Shown piece by piece: positions 17,819 to 27,702 of a DNA stretch of 64,000 nucleotides. Below the pieces are notes generated by a model. The model had not been told where the DNA came from. It did no database searches and saw only the letters and a list, made by a program, of their open reading frames with translations. The DNA is from Niastella koreensis GR20-10 (GTDB taxonomy: Bacteria; Bacteroidota; Bacteroidia; Chitinophagales; Chitinophagaceae). The stretch covers positions 6,708,744 to 6,772,743 of the forward strand of contig NC_016609.1 in the NCBI RefSeq assembly GCF_000246855.1, read 5' to 3'. The number at the start of each line of letters is the position of its first letter. The first letter of the stretch is position 1. Made by a program: the position numbers and the translations under genes.

Positions 17819-19267
17819 TTATCGGGTTAGGGTGTTCGTAATATTTTCAAGGTGAATGGTAGTTGGCGCTTTTGTTGTTTCGGAAATTTTGCGGCCATTG
17901 AGTTCAATATCCTGTCCATCTTCACAAATTAAAGCCGGCCGCTCATCCTTGTTAGCCAGGTTCAGGGTAATATTCACCAGCTTTAATCCTTTTACATGCC
18001 GGGCCCAGATGCCATATGCCGGCACCAACGGACCAAACGTTTTTACCTCGGGATATTTATCAATGGCTTCAGGCACCTGCTGTTGCGCATTCTCTGCAGT
18101 ACCGCCGCCTGCCAGGCTGATCTCGATATTCTCCAGCGTAACATTGGTGATGTAATGGCCGGGTACACCAGTGATAAGAATGCCTGTGGGCGGTGTTAAC
18201 TGGGAATTTGCAGCAGCGCTGGCTTTTACATTTTTAATGACAATGTTTTCCAGTGTTCCGGTGGGTTGCTGGCTATCTTTCCCTTTTCTGAATACGCTTA
18301 ACCGCGATCCCAGGCGCAACAACATGGGCGTTTTTACATTTACCATGGTGATGTCTGAGATATTTACATTGCGCAAATGAGCGCCATCTACGGTTAATAG
18401 TTTTATCCCGCCGTTATTGGTGTCGTAGATATAGCAACCGGTGATGGTGATATTTTCAAACGGGGCCATTGACTCGGTGCCCATTTTTATAGCGCCCTGG
18501 TTGCTTTTTAATCGCATGCCGCTCACCACTATATTACTGCACGCCATGGTGCTTGCCGTGGTTTTAAAACACAGCGCATCATCCCCACTAACAATATCAC
18601 AGTTTTTAATGCGTACATCCTGGCAACCATCTATATCAATGCCGTCATTGTGCGCCACGCCATGGCTTACAATTTTTACATTTTCAATAGTTATTTTTTT
18701 GCTTTGGAAATAATGCGAGGTCCAGGCGGCAGCATAATTGAGTGTGATGCCTTTTACGGTTACGTTTTCACACCGAACGATACGTACTAAAAACGGGCGC
18801 CGGCCCCAGCGTTGCGATTCCGGCCGGGTATCCGTAGTTATCTGTTGTTCTTTTAATTTGGCTCCCTGGCCGTCGATGGCGCCATCGCCTTCAATGCCAA
18901 TGTTTTTTGCGTCAACCGCAACCAGCAATGCCCAGCCTACATCAACGCCCAGCCCATCGGTGAATGGATCTATGTTTTGATAATCGTTTATATCTGTACT
19001 GCCCAGTAAGCGTGCGTCCTTATCAAACTGCAGGGTAACCTGGTCTTTTAATACAATGGTGCCAGAAAGCCAGCTACCTGCCGGAAACACCACTTTACCA
19101 CCCCCCTTTTGATGGCATTCATCTATTGCTTTTTGAATTGCAGCGGTATTAATTGTTTTGCCATCGGCCACCGCCCCATACCGGGTAATGTCAATTATAA
19201 CCGGTGGTGCAGCCTGCACCCATATCATACTAATCAGAAACGCTATACCAATTACTGCTTTTTTCAT
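17819..19267 (-). CDS. GH28 polygalacturonase/rhamnogalacturonase-type enzyme
   Basis: A 482-aa exported right-handed beta-helix enzyme of GH28. The signal peptide ends at about WVQAA. The N terminus has DITRYGAVADGKTINTAAIQKAI, the usual pectinase start, and the catalytic aspartates are D208/D211 in NDGIDIDGC and D229/D230 in SGDDALCFK. The GHG motif of classical polygalacturonases is not apparent; AIKMGTES takes the place of the RIK region. This pattern is common in Bacteroidetes GH28 enzymes acting on rhamnogalacturonan or on terminal uronic acids. It is the first gene of operon B, 34 bases before SusC. Confidence 0.93.
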   Translation of the reverse strand: MKKAVIGIAFLISMIWVQAAPPVIIDITRYGAVADGKTINTAAIQKAIDECHQKGGGKVVFPAGSWLSGTIVLKDQVTLQFDKDARLLGSTDINDYQNIDPFTDGLGVDVGWALLVAVDAKNIGIEGDGAIDGQGAKLKEQQITTDTRPESQRWGRRPFLVRIVRCENVTVKGITLNYAAAWTSHYFQSKKITIENVKIVSHGVAHNDGIDIDGCQDVRIKNCDIVSGDDALCFKTTASTMACSNIVVSGMRLKSNQGAIKMGTESMAPFENITITGCYIYDTNNGGIKLLTVDGAHLRNVNISDITMVNVKTPMLLRLGSRLSVFRKGKDSQQPTGTLENIVIKNVKASAAANSQLTPPTGILITGVPGHYITNVTLENIEISLAGGGTAENAQQQVPEAIDKYPEVKTFGPLVPAYGIWARHVKGLKLVNITLNLANKDERPALICEDGQDIELNGRKISETTKAPTTIHLENITNTLTR

Positions 19268-19398
19268 ATGATTTCTTCCTCATGCAACTAACAGATTATT
19301 GTAACAGCCGTTCTATATCCAACTCACTATTCATTCAACTATTTTGGCAGAAAAATTCCCGGGAACGATTGCGTAAATAATTGAGTGCTTAAATAAGC

Positions 19399-19422
19399 GG
19401 AGGCGGCACGACGGCCGCCTCC
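19399..19422 (-). terminator. GC-rich hairpin ending PUL operon A
   Basis: GGAGGCGG and CCGCCTCC form an 8-bp stem around CACGACGG; on the - strand it is followed by GCTTATTTAAG. It is about 48 bases after the stop of the DUF4998 gene and about 130 bases before the GH28 start, so it separates the two operons. Confidence 0.65.
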
Positions 19423-19469
19423 TTACTCTAACTAACTGTAAAGAAACATACTATTGCTGCGTAACTTTA

Positions 19470-20177
19470 TCATGGTACCTGCCGGTACTCATAATTGGAA
19501 TAAAATGTATCAATAGCATTAGGTGCTGGTTTGTACAGGGTCCTGAACTGAAGTGAACTTCCTTTTTTATAAACCGGCAACACGGTACTGTCGGCCGGCC
19601 CTTCGTTCTTTGAATAAAACTTTTGTTGCGCACCAAAGTTGTCGGTATATAATATTTCCTGGCCAATTACATCTGCGCCTACGCCATACCATTTAATAGT
19701 AGCCGTTTGCGCCGCATCGCTGTAAGCGCTGCTTTTTATTGCCCGGTTTACCAGTTGGGAAATATACCTGTCGCCATACACCGTTCCGATTACATCGTTT
19801 TTCACTGACCTGTGCCCCGCTTTATCGTAGGAATAAATATTGAAGGTGTACGTACCTTCTGCCAGTTTATTAAATGAAAAACGTACGGTATCCACATTGT
19901 CGGTTCGCTGCACCGCTTTTTCCGTTGAATCGGTTTGACCACCGGCGCTCCAGTATACTTTCACTTTGCTGATGCGCGGGTCTGAGGTCAGCAGCATTGA
20001 CAAAGCCATCCGGTTGTTACCGGGATAAGCTGTTACAGAATCTACCTTTGCAATGTACACGACCTCGCCATCTTTAATAAAATCTTCATAGGTAGCATTC
20101 ATCTTACTGCATGCAAACAGCCCGGCGCTGTAAACAACCAGCATGGCTATATAGATGCTATATTTCCTTACACGCAT
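19470..20177 (-). CDS. DUF4998 surface lipoprotein
   Basis: A 235-aa lipoprotein (MRVRKYSIYIAMLVVYSAGLFAC, lipobox Cys near residue 23) of the DUF4998 family, with YEDFIKDGEVVYIAKVDSVTAYPGNNR and a fibronectin-like middle part. Such proteins accompany SusCD pairs and probably help bind glycan at the cell surface. The frame is open further upstream to 20222, but that extension overlaps the preceding gene and lacks a signal; ATG at 20177 is preferred. It is the last gene of operon A. Confidence 0.85.
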   Translation of the reverse strand: MRVRKYSIYIAMLVVYSAGLFACSKMNATYEDFIKDGEVVYIAKVDSVTAYPGNNRMALSMLLTSDPRISKVKVYWSAGGQTDSTEKAVQRTDNVDTVRFSFNKLAEGTYTFNIYSYDKAGHRSVKNDVIGTVYGDRYISQLVNRAIKSSAYSDAAQTATIKWYGVGADVIGQEILYTDNFGAQQKFYSKNEGPADSTVLPVYKKGSSLQFRTLYKPAPNAIDTFYSNYEYRQVP

Positions 20178-20203
20178 AATTATTTTTTGTTGAATGAACT
20201 GAA

Positions 20204-21475
20204 TTACTTTTTCTGTCCCCATAACGACAACTCAAACAGGTGAAAAAATCCTGTATACCCATCGATGGAACCCCAGCTATCAATATTTTTCCATCCTATA
20301 TAACGAACCGGTGGCATGCCGTTGGGGAATTCAAACTCCTGTCCGTCGGTAGCTACCTGGATGTCTTCGTTTGAGTTTTGTCCAACATCCCACCCCGAAG
20401 GTTTGGTCATTGTCCATTCGCCCAGTTTTACCCAGCCATTATTGGGATCAGTATTGTCGGGATTGCTATTGATGATCTTGGGATTATTGGTGCCCCAGAT
20501 CTGCCAGTGATGCGGGTTGCCATGATTGAAAATAAAGGTGCCGGTACGTTGCCAGATCTCAAACCGGCTCAGCACAAATTTTGAGGCGCCGCTTTTATCC
20601 AGGTCAATCGGAATCCATAAGGGCAGATCATATTTCTCCTTGGTATGAAACATGCTGGTAATATTGCCATCGTATAAATTTTTCATAGGATAGCTACTGG
20701 AATAATCCACGGCGTTGGCCATTGGTATTCCTGAGTTGGGCAACGGCTGATGCTGTGGAATATAACTGGCAAATGTGGTACGCACGTCGTTGAACTTTGT
20801 TTTATCCAGCGCCTCTTCGTAAATAGGCGTGATCTTTACTTTCAGGGTATCGCTGTGGTTATCCCAGCGGTCACGAACATAAATGCCCCAGGTACGTTCA
20901 ACCGGTGGAAATCCCCGGATGTTAAAGCTTCCCTGTTTCATACTGGTATAATTAAAATCAACATGCGCCCAGTCGCCTACCGAATCAATAACCAGCACTT
21001 CAAACACAATGTTTGCCGAGTCATTGTTCACATACTTTACATTAATACCTCCAAACGTAGAATCTGTTTTCAGGGACCTGTACACATTCAAAATGGGTGG
21101 CGCCAATGGTTTTACTTTCACTTCAACGGGTTGCGATACTACTTCACTGCGGCTTACCGCATACAAAGTCACCGTCCGTTCCTCGGTATCGCCAAACCCT
21201 TCTACCAGTAATTTCTTTTGGAACATGGAGGCTTTTACTTCTTTTTTCACCCCCTTCAGATCATACACAGCTTTTACGTACAAAAGGTTCTCATTATCGG
21301 GTAAAGTATAGGAGATCAGCGCCGCGCCGGCCAGGTTGGTTACTTTGGGGTTGCTGATGGCATCGGGTGCTGTGCCATCTGTTCCATACGGACTTCTGTC
21401 TTCTTTTTTACAGTTGCTGATGACAATCACCATTATCAAAAGCCAGCCTGTTATGATTAGTTTATTCGGTTTCAT
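20204..21475 (-). CDS. DUF4959/DUF5126/DUF5000 surface glycan-binding lipoprotein
   Basis: A 423-aa lipoprotein (lipobox Cys in VIVISNC). The order DUF4959 (fibronectin-like, about residues 25-125), DUF5126 (about 125-225) and DUF5000 (F5/8 type C-like, about 260-423) is standard for proteins following SusD in Bacteroidetes loci. The C-terminal jelly roll has IDLDKSGASKFVLSRFEIWQRTG and FEFPNGMPPVRYIGWKNIDSW, fitting a carbohydrate-binding discoidin fold. It is 30 bases after SusD and 26 bases before the DUF4998 gene. Confidence 0.9.
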   Translation of the reverse strand: MKPNKLIITGWLLIMVIVISNCKKEDRSPYGTDGTAPDAISNPKVTNLAGAALISYTLPDNENLLYVKAVYDLKGVKKEVKASMFQKKLLVEGFGDTEERTVTLYAVSRSEVVSQPVEVKVKPLAPPILNVYRSLKTDSTFGGINVKYVNNDSANIVFEVLVIDSVGDWAHVDFNYTSMKQGSFNIRGFPPVERTWGIYVRDRWDNHSDTLKVKITPIYEEALDKTKFNDVRTTFASYIPQHQPLPNSGIPMANAVDYSSSYPMKNLYDGNITSMFHTKEKYDLPLWIPIDLDKSGASKFVLSRFEIWQRTGTFIFNHGNPHHWQIWGTNNPKIINSNPDNTDPNNGWVKLGEWTMTKPSGWDVGQNSNEDIQVATDGQEFEFPNGMPPVRYIGWKNIDSWGSIDGYTGFFHLFELSLWGQKK

Positions 21476-21505
21476 TGTATTTAATTTATGATCTTGGGAA
21501 AGGGT

Positions 21506-23446
21506 TTACCAGCCAGGGTTCTGTACCAGTTTTTTATTCCGCAAAATTTCATCCTGATCTATCGGCCAGAAATAATCGCGCAGCTTGAAGGTTTGTGACC
21601 ATTGCACAATGGGTTTGTAATAAGCGGCAGGGTCCTGCTGCTCGGTGCTCCATCCTTTAATGGGTGCATTCAGTGTCACATGCGCTTCCCGCCATCTTCT
21701 CAGGTCCCAGAAGCGTTGTCCCTCAAATGCCAGTTCAATCAACCGTTCCTGGTGAATGATATCGCGCAGGCCTGATTTTGTGGTGTACCTGGTGGGTTGA
21801 TTGGAGAAATTATCCCATGAATACGCAACCCCAGGCAAACCGGCCCTGTCCCTTACCGCATCTATCCACCTGAAGGTTTCGGCGCCAGGCCCGTTTACTT
21901 CATTCAACGCTTCGGCATATAACAAATACAAATCGCCTAACCTGATCTCGGGCCAGGGATAAGGCGTTTGATTACTGCCGGTAACATTTCCATCTGCCGC
22001 AGCCACCGTGCTCATATTGATCAGCTTTTTGATCCAGTAACCGGTAACGGAAAAATTACTCACCCCCTGGCGGGCGGCAAACTCAGCCCGTCTTGCTTTT
22101 ACAAACAACATGTTGCTGACTGAGTAATTGTTTATCCAATTGCCAAACCAAATACCCCGGTCAAAAGCCAGATCGGCATAAAAACGGGGTTCCCGGTCAA
22201 AGTGCAGTTTTACTGTTTGTTCGTTCTTCTTGATGTAAAATGTATCGGCGGGCGTAGCGGTCTTTAATTGAAAACGGCCGGCATAATCCCAGGTTTTATC
22301 TTCAGTAATGGGAACACCGTTCTTTGTATAAAACAGTTCGGCCATTTTTATGGGCGGGGCCAGAATTCCCTTCGGACCACTACTGCTCACTGCGCCGCTG
22401 CCGAGAATGGGCATCGTCCACCGTTGCAGATCGGAAGCCCGGCTGGAGGTATTGGCCCAGATCACTTCCGTATTAAAATCTTTCTCCGTAACAGCCATGC
22501 GTATACCCAGCTGCGTTTTAATGGTATCGTTCACTACCCAGCCAGGATATAAGGCTGCGTTGAACCGTTGTAAGCTATATGCATTTCCATGGCAGAAATC
22601 GATCGCCTCCTTACAGGCTGCTACTGCGGCTTCCCATTTTTTGGGATCAGCTACCGGATTTATCAGCGGCTCGCCGGCATTTTTTCCCTGGGTATGAAGG
22701 CCAACGAAATCGCTGTTGCCATTAAACAATGGACTGGCGGCAGTTACCAGTACTTTTGCTTTCAGCGCCAGCACTATGGATTTCGTAATTCTTCCCAGTT
22801 CCGTTTGTTCTGTTCCTACTACTCTTGCGGGCAGCGCATCATTGGCTGCGGCTTCATTGAGCAACTGAACAATATAGCTGAAACAACTATCAACATGTTC
22901 GCGGGGCACCTGTACTTCTTCGGGCGCACTGCCTACCGGTAAATTTTCCCTTATTATTGGAATGGGGCCATACATACGCACCAGGTAAAAATGATAGTAC
23001 GCTTTCAGGAACGTCACTTCCGCTTTCCATCTTTCCCTTTCAACGGCTTCCATATCCCGTACTTTATCGATGCCTGAAAGAAAGATGTTGCAATCGCGTA
23101 ACGCAGTAAACAATTTTATTCCCTGGTTTTTTCCTGTCCAGAAACTGCCCATGGGATTGCCTACACTCTGGTTGCCCCGGGCAATGGCCCAGAAATCAGG
23201 GTCCACATCGCGGATGGGGTCCATATACCAAACCTCATCACCGGCATTAAAGGCCGGGTTATCATCCATATCGCCATGCTTTGGCAGATAGGAGTAACAG
23301 GTGAACAGAAATTTTTCAGCTGTGCTGCGTTGGGTAAAGGCGTTGTCGATGGTGCCCACCTGGTCTGGCACAACATCCAGGTATTTTTTACAGGCGCACA
23401 TGCCCGTCAGCAGCAGTATAGTGGTTGTTATTATTACATGTTTCAT
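21506..23446 (-). CDS. SusD/RagB-family outer-membrane lipoprotein (operon A)
   Basis: A 646-aa SusD homologue, surface glycan-binding partner of the SusC directly upstream (11-base gap). Lipobox MCACKKYLDVVPDQ near residue 17-19. Family hallmarks are KAEVTFLKAYYHFYLVRMYGPIPII, EIRLGDLYLLYAEALNEVNG and IHQERLIELAFEGQRFWDLRRW. It differs in length and sequence from the operon B SusD, so the two pairs probably handle different oligosaccharides or linkages. Confidence 0.96.
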   Translation of the reverse strand: MKHVIITTTILLLTGMCACKKYLDVVPDQVGTIDNAFTQRSTAEKFLFTCYSYLPKHGDMDDNPAFNAGDEVWYMDPIRDVDPDFWAIARGNQSVGNPMGSFWTGKNQGIKLFTALRDCNIFLSGIDKVRDMEAVERERWKAEVTFLKAYYHFYLVRMYGPIPIIRENLPVGSAPEEVQVPREHVDSCFSYIVQLLNEAAANDALPARVVGTEQTELGRITKSIVLALKAKVLVTAASPLFNGNSDFVGLHTQGKNAGEPLINPVADPKKWEAAVAACKEAIDFCHGNAYSLQRFNAALYPGWVVNDTIKTQLGIRMAVTEKDFNTEVIWANTSSRASDLQRWTMPILGSGAVSSSGPKGILAPPIKMAELFYTKNGVPITEDKTWDYAGRFQLKTATPADTFYIKKNEQTVKLHFDREPRFYADLAFDRGIWFGNWINNYSVSNMLFVKARRAEFAARQGVSNFSVTGYWIKKLINMSTVAAADGNVTGSNQTPYPWPEIRLGDLYLLYAEALNEVNGPGAETFRWIDAVRDRAGLPGVAYSWDNFSNQPTRYTTKSGLRDIIHQERLIELAFEGQRFWDLRRWREAHVTLNAPIKGWSTEQQDPAAYYKPIVQWSQTFKLRDYFWPIDQDEILRNKKLVQNPGW

Positions 23447-23457
23447 TAGTGCAAAAT

Positions 23458-26400
23458 TTAAAGTGTTACCTGAATGCCCGCGTTGATCACCTTTTGTATA
23501 GGATAGTTCAGCCCGTTACCTGCCAGCTCTATATCCCAGATCTTAAACTGGCTGAAGTTGAGCAGGTTGGTGCCGTTGGCATAAACCCGCACATTGTCGA
23601 GATGAATTTTGCTGGTAACTCTTTTGGGAACGGTATAGCCCAGCTCCACCTGTTTCAACCGCAAAAAGGCACCGCTCCGCATAAACCAGGTACTGGTTTG
23701 ACTGTTATTGGCATTCAATGTCGAACTCAGGCGTGGCCACAACGCATATAAATTCCGGTTCTCTTCACTCCAGTGGTCATCGGCATAGGCTTTCAATAAC
23801 TGGTTTTGCAAAATGTATCCCGGCAATTCAGATGAACTATACCGGTATGATGTAAACGGTGCAGTTGCTTTTACATCTATCCAGAAGGAGCGGCGGGCCG
23901 TTCCCTGGAAGAAAGTGGAGATATCGAAGCTTTTGTATTTGGCAGAAACCCCAAAGCCATACGTGATCTCAGGTGTAGTGGGGAACCCGATCGGTACCAT
24001 ATCCAGCTTGTCTATTACCCCATCCTGGTTCACATCGCGGTATTTAATATCACCGCCTTTGGGTTTGTCCCCAAATGTTTGCGTAGGAGAATTGTTTACT
24101 TCTTCATCATCTACAAACAACCGCTCGGCAATCAATCCCCAGGTTTGTGAAATGGGATAACCTGTTTTGTTCAGGTATTTGAGGTCATCGCCATATTGCA
24201 ACGATTCGTTTTTATCGAGCCGGCTGTGCGCATAGGTAAAGTTACCCCGGGCCTGAATGGTGAGGTTCTTGCCAAAATTCTGCAGGTATTCTACAGAGAT
24301 ATCAACCCCTTGTCCGGAAGCTTCCCCAACGTTGGCCTTAGGTGGATTATCATCCAGGTTTACCTGCAGGCCGAGGGTATAAGGGATGTAAGTGCGGGGC
24401 ATGAGAATGTTATAGCGCTTCTCGGTATAATACTCAGCAATGATATCCCACTTGCCAAACAAACTCAACTCCATGGCGTAGTTGGCTTTCCTGGCCGTTT
24501 CCCAGGTAATATCCCTGTTCTCGTACCTGTTTATCAGAATGGTATTGCGGGAGTAACGGCCATCGGTCCCAAACGTTGGATTATTCGCGGTGTTGTTCAG
24601 GTTTACGTCAGACAGGTAATAGAACCGGTCATCAGGGCTGCCGATTTCATCATTACCTACTAACCCATATGTTGCCCGGAGCTTTAATTTATTGACGGCT
24701 GATTTAAGCGGCTCGAAGAATTTTTCGTTCGACACGTACCAGGCCATTCCTACCGATGGGAAGAACCCGAAACGTTCGGTCTTATAAAATCGTTCTGATC
24801 CATTATAACCAAAATTGAACTCGCCATAAAAGCGGCTGTCAAAATTATAGGTAGCCCGGCCCGAAACGCCCATATTACGATATGGCAATGACTTCTGTAA
24901 AGTTTTTGTATCGCCTTCCTGTTTGCTGCGGGCGGTAACCACCACCAGGCCGCTAAGGCCGTGTTTATCGAAGGTGCGGGTGTAGTTGGCAGCGCCTTCA
25001 AAATAAAAATTAGACGTGACGGTTTTGTCGGCGCCCACCGGAGCGCCTAAATAATCGGTTCCGCCCTGAGGCACGACTCCTGTCACTACCTGGTCGGGAT
25101 TGATCACGTTTAACAGGTACTTGTTGGTGTATTTATCATAACCTGCTGCACTGTAGTAAAAAGGATTATAATTACGTGATACATCAAAATAAGAGGAGCG
25201 GTTTATATTGGTGAATGCCCGTACCGCCAGGCCCTGGGTAATCATAGACAGGTCCTGCTTTACTTCAAACTGGGCAGACATCAGGCTTTTGTTATAGTCT
25301 TTGTAACCCGACACCATGTCGGCATAAGGGTTCAAATAATTTCCCCTGTCGTAATTGCCAAACATGATGTGGTTTACAAACTGGTGTTCCTCATCAACCG
25401 GATAATAAGCGGGGTATAACACGGGACTGGTGCGCATCACTTTCTTATATAAGCCAGAACCACCATCGATCGGTCCGTTGTAATCATCGAAGGTGCCGTA
25501 CAGGCGCACCATCACATCGGTGGTGCGGGTAACTTTCAACCCCACGTTTGAACGTAAATTATACGTCTTCAGGTTGATGTTGTTATTGAAATTATTCCGT
25601 TGATCTACTTTCAGAATACCGTTGTCCTGGGTAAAAGAACCAGCCAGGAAGTAGTTCACGATCTGGCCGCCACCGCTTACACTAAAATTTCCACGCCGGT
25701 TGGAGGCCCTGTCTTTAAACAACATATTCATCCAGTCAACGGCAGGGAACATATTGGGATTGGTGCCCAGCTTTGTATTGTCGATCTTGCTTTGAGAGTA
25801 AGGAAGCGCACCCAGCGGGTTGCGTGTCAGCACCGATTCCTGGTGCAGATTTAAATACGTGATGGGATCAGCCAGCTTTACGGTTTGGGTGGGTTGAGAA
25901 ATTGAATTCTCGAACCGCATGAATACCTTTGCTTTTCCCTGTTTACCTTCTTTGGTAGTTATTAATATAACACCGTTGGCGCTACGCGCACCGTATAATG
26001 CACTGGCGGTAGCGTCTTTCATAATGGAAAAGCTGGCGATGTCGTCGGGCTGAATCCGGGAAAGATCAGGGTACTCAACCCCATCGATCAGAATAAGCGG
26101 CGATGTTTTATACCCAAAGGTGGTTACGCCGCGGATAAAGAAGGATGCATTGTCCTGACCAGGTTCCCCGTTTGTTTGATAAGCGATCACCCCGGCAATA
26201 CGGCCGGCCAGTGCGGTGGAGAGGTTACTGGAAGGAACTTTTAAATCTTCCGGACTGATGGTAGTAACGGAACCAATGATATCCCGTTTCTTTTGTTTAC
26301 CATACGCCACTACCACTACATCGTTCAATGAATTGGTGGCGCGTTTCATGGCTACATTGATCACTTCTTTACCTTTCACCGGTATTTCCTGGTTATCGAA

Positions 26401-26727
26401 ACCCACCATAGAATATACCAGCACGGTAGTTGCGTCGGGGACCGTCAGGATGTACTTTCCATTCAAATCGGTGGTGGTTCCAATACCGGGTTGATTTTTT
26501 ACAAACACCGACACCCCGGGCATGGGGCCGGCTGAATCGGTAACGGTTCCGCGTACCTCCATACTTATAGTATAGGGTATAGGGTCCTTGTTAAGCGATT
26601 CTCCCGGTAAATGATTGGTAATTGATGTGTTTGCTATGGGCCGCTGCGAGTAAGCGCCATAGTACGAGGTGAGTAAACAGCATAGCGCTGCTAGCCACCT
26701 GGTCGGGGCAGGGCAAGTTAGTTTCAT
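23458..26727 (-). CDS. SusC/RagA-family TonB-dependent outer-membrane transporter (operon A)
   Basis: A 1089-aa SusC homologue with signal peptide, an N-terminal extension, a regulatory domain (EVRGTVTDSAGPMPGVSVFVKNQ), plug (VVVAYGKQKKRDIIGSVTTISPEDL, FSIMKDATASALYGARSANGVILITTKEGKQGKAKV) and a barrel that ends in VINAGIQVTL. First gene of operon A, followed by SusD, DUF4959 and DUF4998 proteins. Upstream is a 400-base region with short tandem repeats (26841-26961). Import of an oligosaccharide is inferred from family. Confidence 0.97.
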   Translation of the reverse strand: MKLTCPAPTRWLAALCCLLTSYYGAYSQRPIANTSITNHLPGESLNKDPIPYTISMEVRGTVTDSAGPMPGVSVFVKNQPGIGTTTDLNGKYILTVPDATTVLVYSMVGFDNQEIPVKGKEVINVAMKRATNSLNDVVVVAYGKQKKRDIIGSVTTISPEDLKVPSSNLSTALAGRIAGVIAYQTNGEPGQDNASFFIRGVTTFGYKTSPLILIDGVEYPDLSRIQPDDIASFSIMKDATASALYGARSANGVILITTKEGKQGKAKVFMRFENSISQPTQTVKLADPITYLNLHQESVLTRNPLGALPYSQSKIDNTKLGTNPNMFPAVDWMNMLFKDRASNRRGNFSVSGGGQIVNYFLAGSFTQDNGILKVDQRNNFNNNINLKTYNLRSNVGLKVTRTTDVMVRLYGTFDDYNGPIDGGSGLYKKVMRTSPVLYPAYYPVDEEHQFVNHIMFGNYDRGNYLNPYADMVSGYKDYNKSLMSAQFEVKQDLSMITQGLAVRAFTNINRSSYFDVSRNYNPFYYSAAGYDKYTNKYLLNVINPDQVVTGVVPQGGTDYLGAPVGADKTVTSNFYFEGAANYTRTFDKHGLSGLVVVTARSKQEGDTKTLQKSLPYRNMGVSGRATYNFDSRFYGEFNFGYNGSERFYKTERFGFFPSVGMAWYVSNEKFFEPLKSAVNKLKLRATYGLVGNDEIGSPDDRFYYLSDVNLNNTANNPTFGTDGRYSRNTILINRYENRDITWETARKANYAMELSLFGKWDIIAEYYTEKRYNILMPRTYIPYTLGLQVNLDDNPPKANVGEASGQGVDISVEYLQNFGKNLTIQARGNFTYAHSRLDKNESLQYGDDLKYLNKTGYPISQTWGLIAERLFVDDEEVNNSPTQTFGDKPKGGDIKYRDVNQDGVIDKLDMVPIGFPTTPEITYGFGVSAKYKSFDISTFFQGTARRSFWIDVKATAPFTSYRYSSSELPGYILQNQLLKAYADDHWSEENRNLYALWPRLSSTLNANNSQTSTWFMRSGAFLRLKQVELGYTVPKRVTSKIHLDNVRVYANGTNLLNFSQFKIWDIELAGNGLNYPIQKVINAGIQVTL

Positions 26728-26840
26728 AAATCGTTAGTTTGGCAGTAGGGTTTTTAACTATTACCAAATTAACAACTCCTAACACTGACCTTCATATGGC
26801 TATTAGCATTATATTAAGTTATATTAACATCGGTTTTGGA

Positions 26841-26961
26841 GTTGACCAGTTGATCAGTTGACGGGTTGATCAGGAAGTTGATAGAGTTGACAGGGTTGAC
26901 AGAGTTGATATAGGAATGTTTTCTACTTCGACATTCGATATTCGACATTCGACATTCAGCA
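26841..26961. repeat. GTTGA pentamers and TTCGACA heptamers upstream of operon A
   Basis: Within the 400-base gap 26728-27130, GTTGA occurs eight times at 26841, 26849, 26857, 26865, 26877, 26886, 26895 and 26904 (steps of 8, 8, 8, 12, 9, 9, 9). Directly after it, TTCGACA is repeated in five 7-base units from 26927 to 26961 (third unit exact, second and fifth with 1-2 changes). The rest of the gap is pyrimidine-rich and holds no gene. Confidence 0.8.
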
Positions 26962-27037
26962 TTTCTTTCTTCCCTTTCTCATTCCTCTGTTTTTCATTTA
27001 TAATTTTTCATTTCTCTGCCTTTCTTATAAAAATATA

Positions 27038-27069
27038 AAGGGCCGTTCCGATCACTCAGAACAGCCCTT
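27038..27069 (-). terminator. Rho-independent terminator of the small regulator gene
   Basis: AAGGGC-C-GTTC pairs with GAAC-A-GCCCTT (10 bp with one mismatch) around a 10-base loop, followed on the - strand by TTATATTTTTAT. It lies about 60 bases after the stop of the 98-aa gene. Confidence 0.75.
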
Positions 27070-27130
27070 ATACCCCTCCGGGCTACTAATCATTTACGGC
27101 GGGCAATGAAGGATTACCGGCATGTGTGTG

Positions 27131-27427
27131 CTAGGTTTGCCGGTTAAGGTTTCTTTTACCACCACGTTTGTCGTTCCCGAAATGTTGTGTGTGCGCCAAA
27201 GTAAAAATCGTCTTGTAATCCACATCCAACAGATCACTGATCTTGTATAATTCGCCTAACGTAAACTGATCAACGTGCGCAATCAAACGAGTCATTCGGT
27301 TATTGTTTGTACCCAGGTCGTGAGCCATTATAGTTTTAGGCACATGGGTAAAGATTTCCTTGAATTCGGTTATGTGTTTCCCTTCAATCAAAATTTTTAC
27401 AGCTTTATATCGTGGATCTCGTTCCAT
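27131..27427 (-). CDS. Small XRE-like helix-turn-helix protein
   Basis: A 98-aa protein with a basic C-terminal tail (KRGGKRNLNR). Residues 33-75 (TIMAHDLGTNNNRMTRLIAHVDQFTLGELYKISDLLDVDYKTIFTL) look like a diverged Cro/CI helix-turn-helix in which FTLGELYKISDLLDVD is the usual closing helix. Its own terminator follows. It is divergent from the umuD cassette, with a 304-base gap that contains two palindromic sites next to umuD, so it is a candidate regulator of that cassette. DNA binding is inferred from pattern only. Confidence 0.65.
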   Translation of the reverse strand: MERDPRYKAVKILIEGKHITEFKEIFTHVPKTIMAHDLGTNNNRMTRLIAHVDQFTLGELYKISDLLDVDYKTIFTLAHTQHFGNDKRGGKRNLNRQT

Positions 27428-27664
27428 TTATCAAAGAAAAAAACAAATTCATATTTAAATTTCACAAAGGATGAATTGTACTTTAATTGTTATAACTGCT
27501 ATCTAAATAAGTATCGGTTATAACTAAATTCGTTACGATAAATACAGTGGCCGTGCATCTTACTATTGTTACCAAAACCACTCAGCATCTGTATTTTACC
27601 CAATCCATCCCCCTGATTGGATTTTTAAAAAAGGTTGTGGTCCACTAAAACAATAAAGTTTTCC

Positions 27665-27702
27665 ACTAAATTCATTAGTACAAATTTACTAAAACTATTA
27701 GT
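27665..27702. promoter_or_regulatory. Paired palindromic operators upstream of the umuD cassette
   Basis: Two 15-bp palindromes of the form ACTAA-N5-TTAGT: 27665-27679 and 27688-27702, 23 bases start to start, with a lone ACTAA half-site at 27644. The second touches the TATTTTTG box at 27702-27709. The arrangement suggests a repressor site that shuts off the SOS-type cassette. No published Bacteroidetes LexA box is claimed here. The rest of the gap 27428-27664 shows no gene. Confidence 0.7.
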
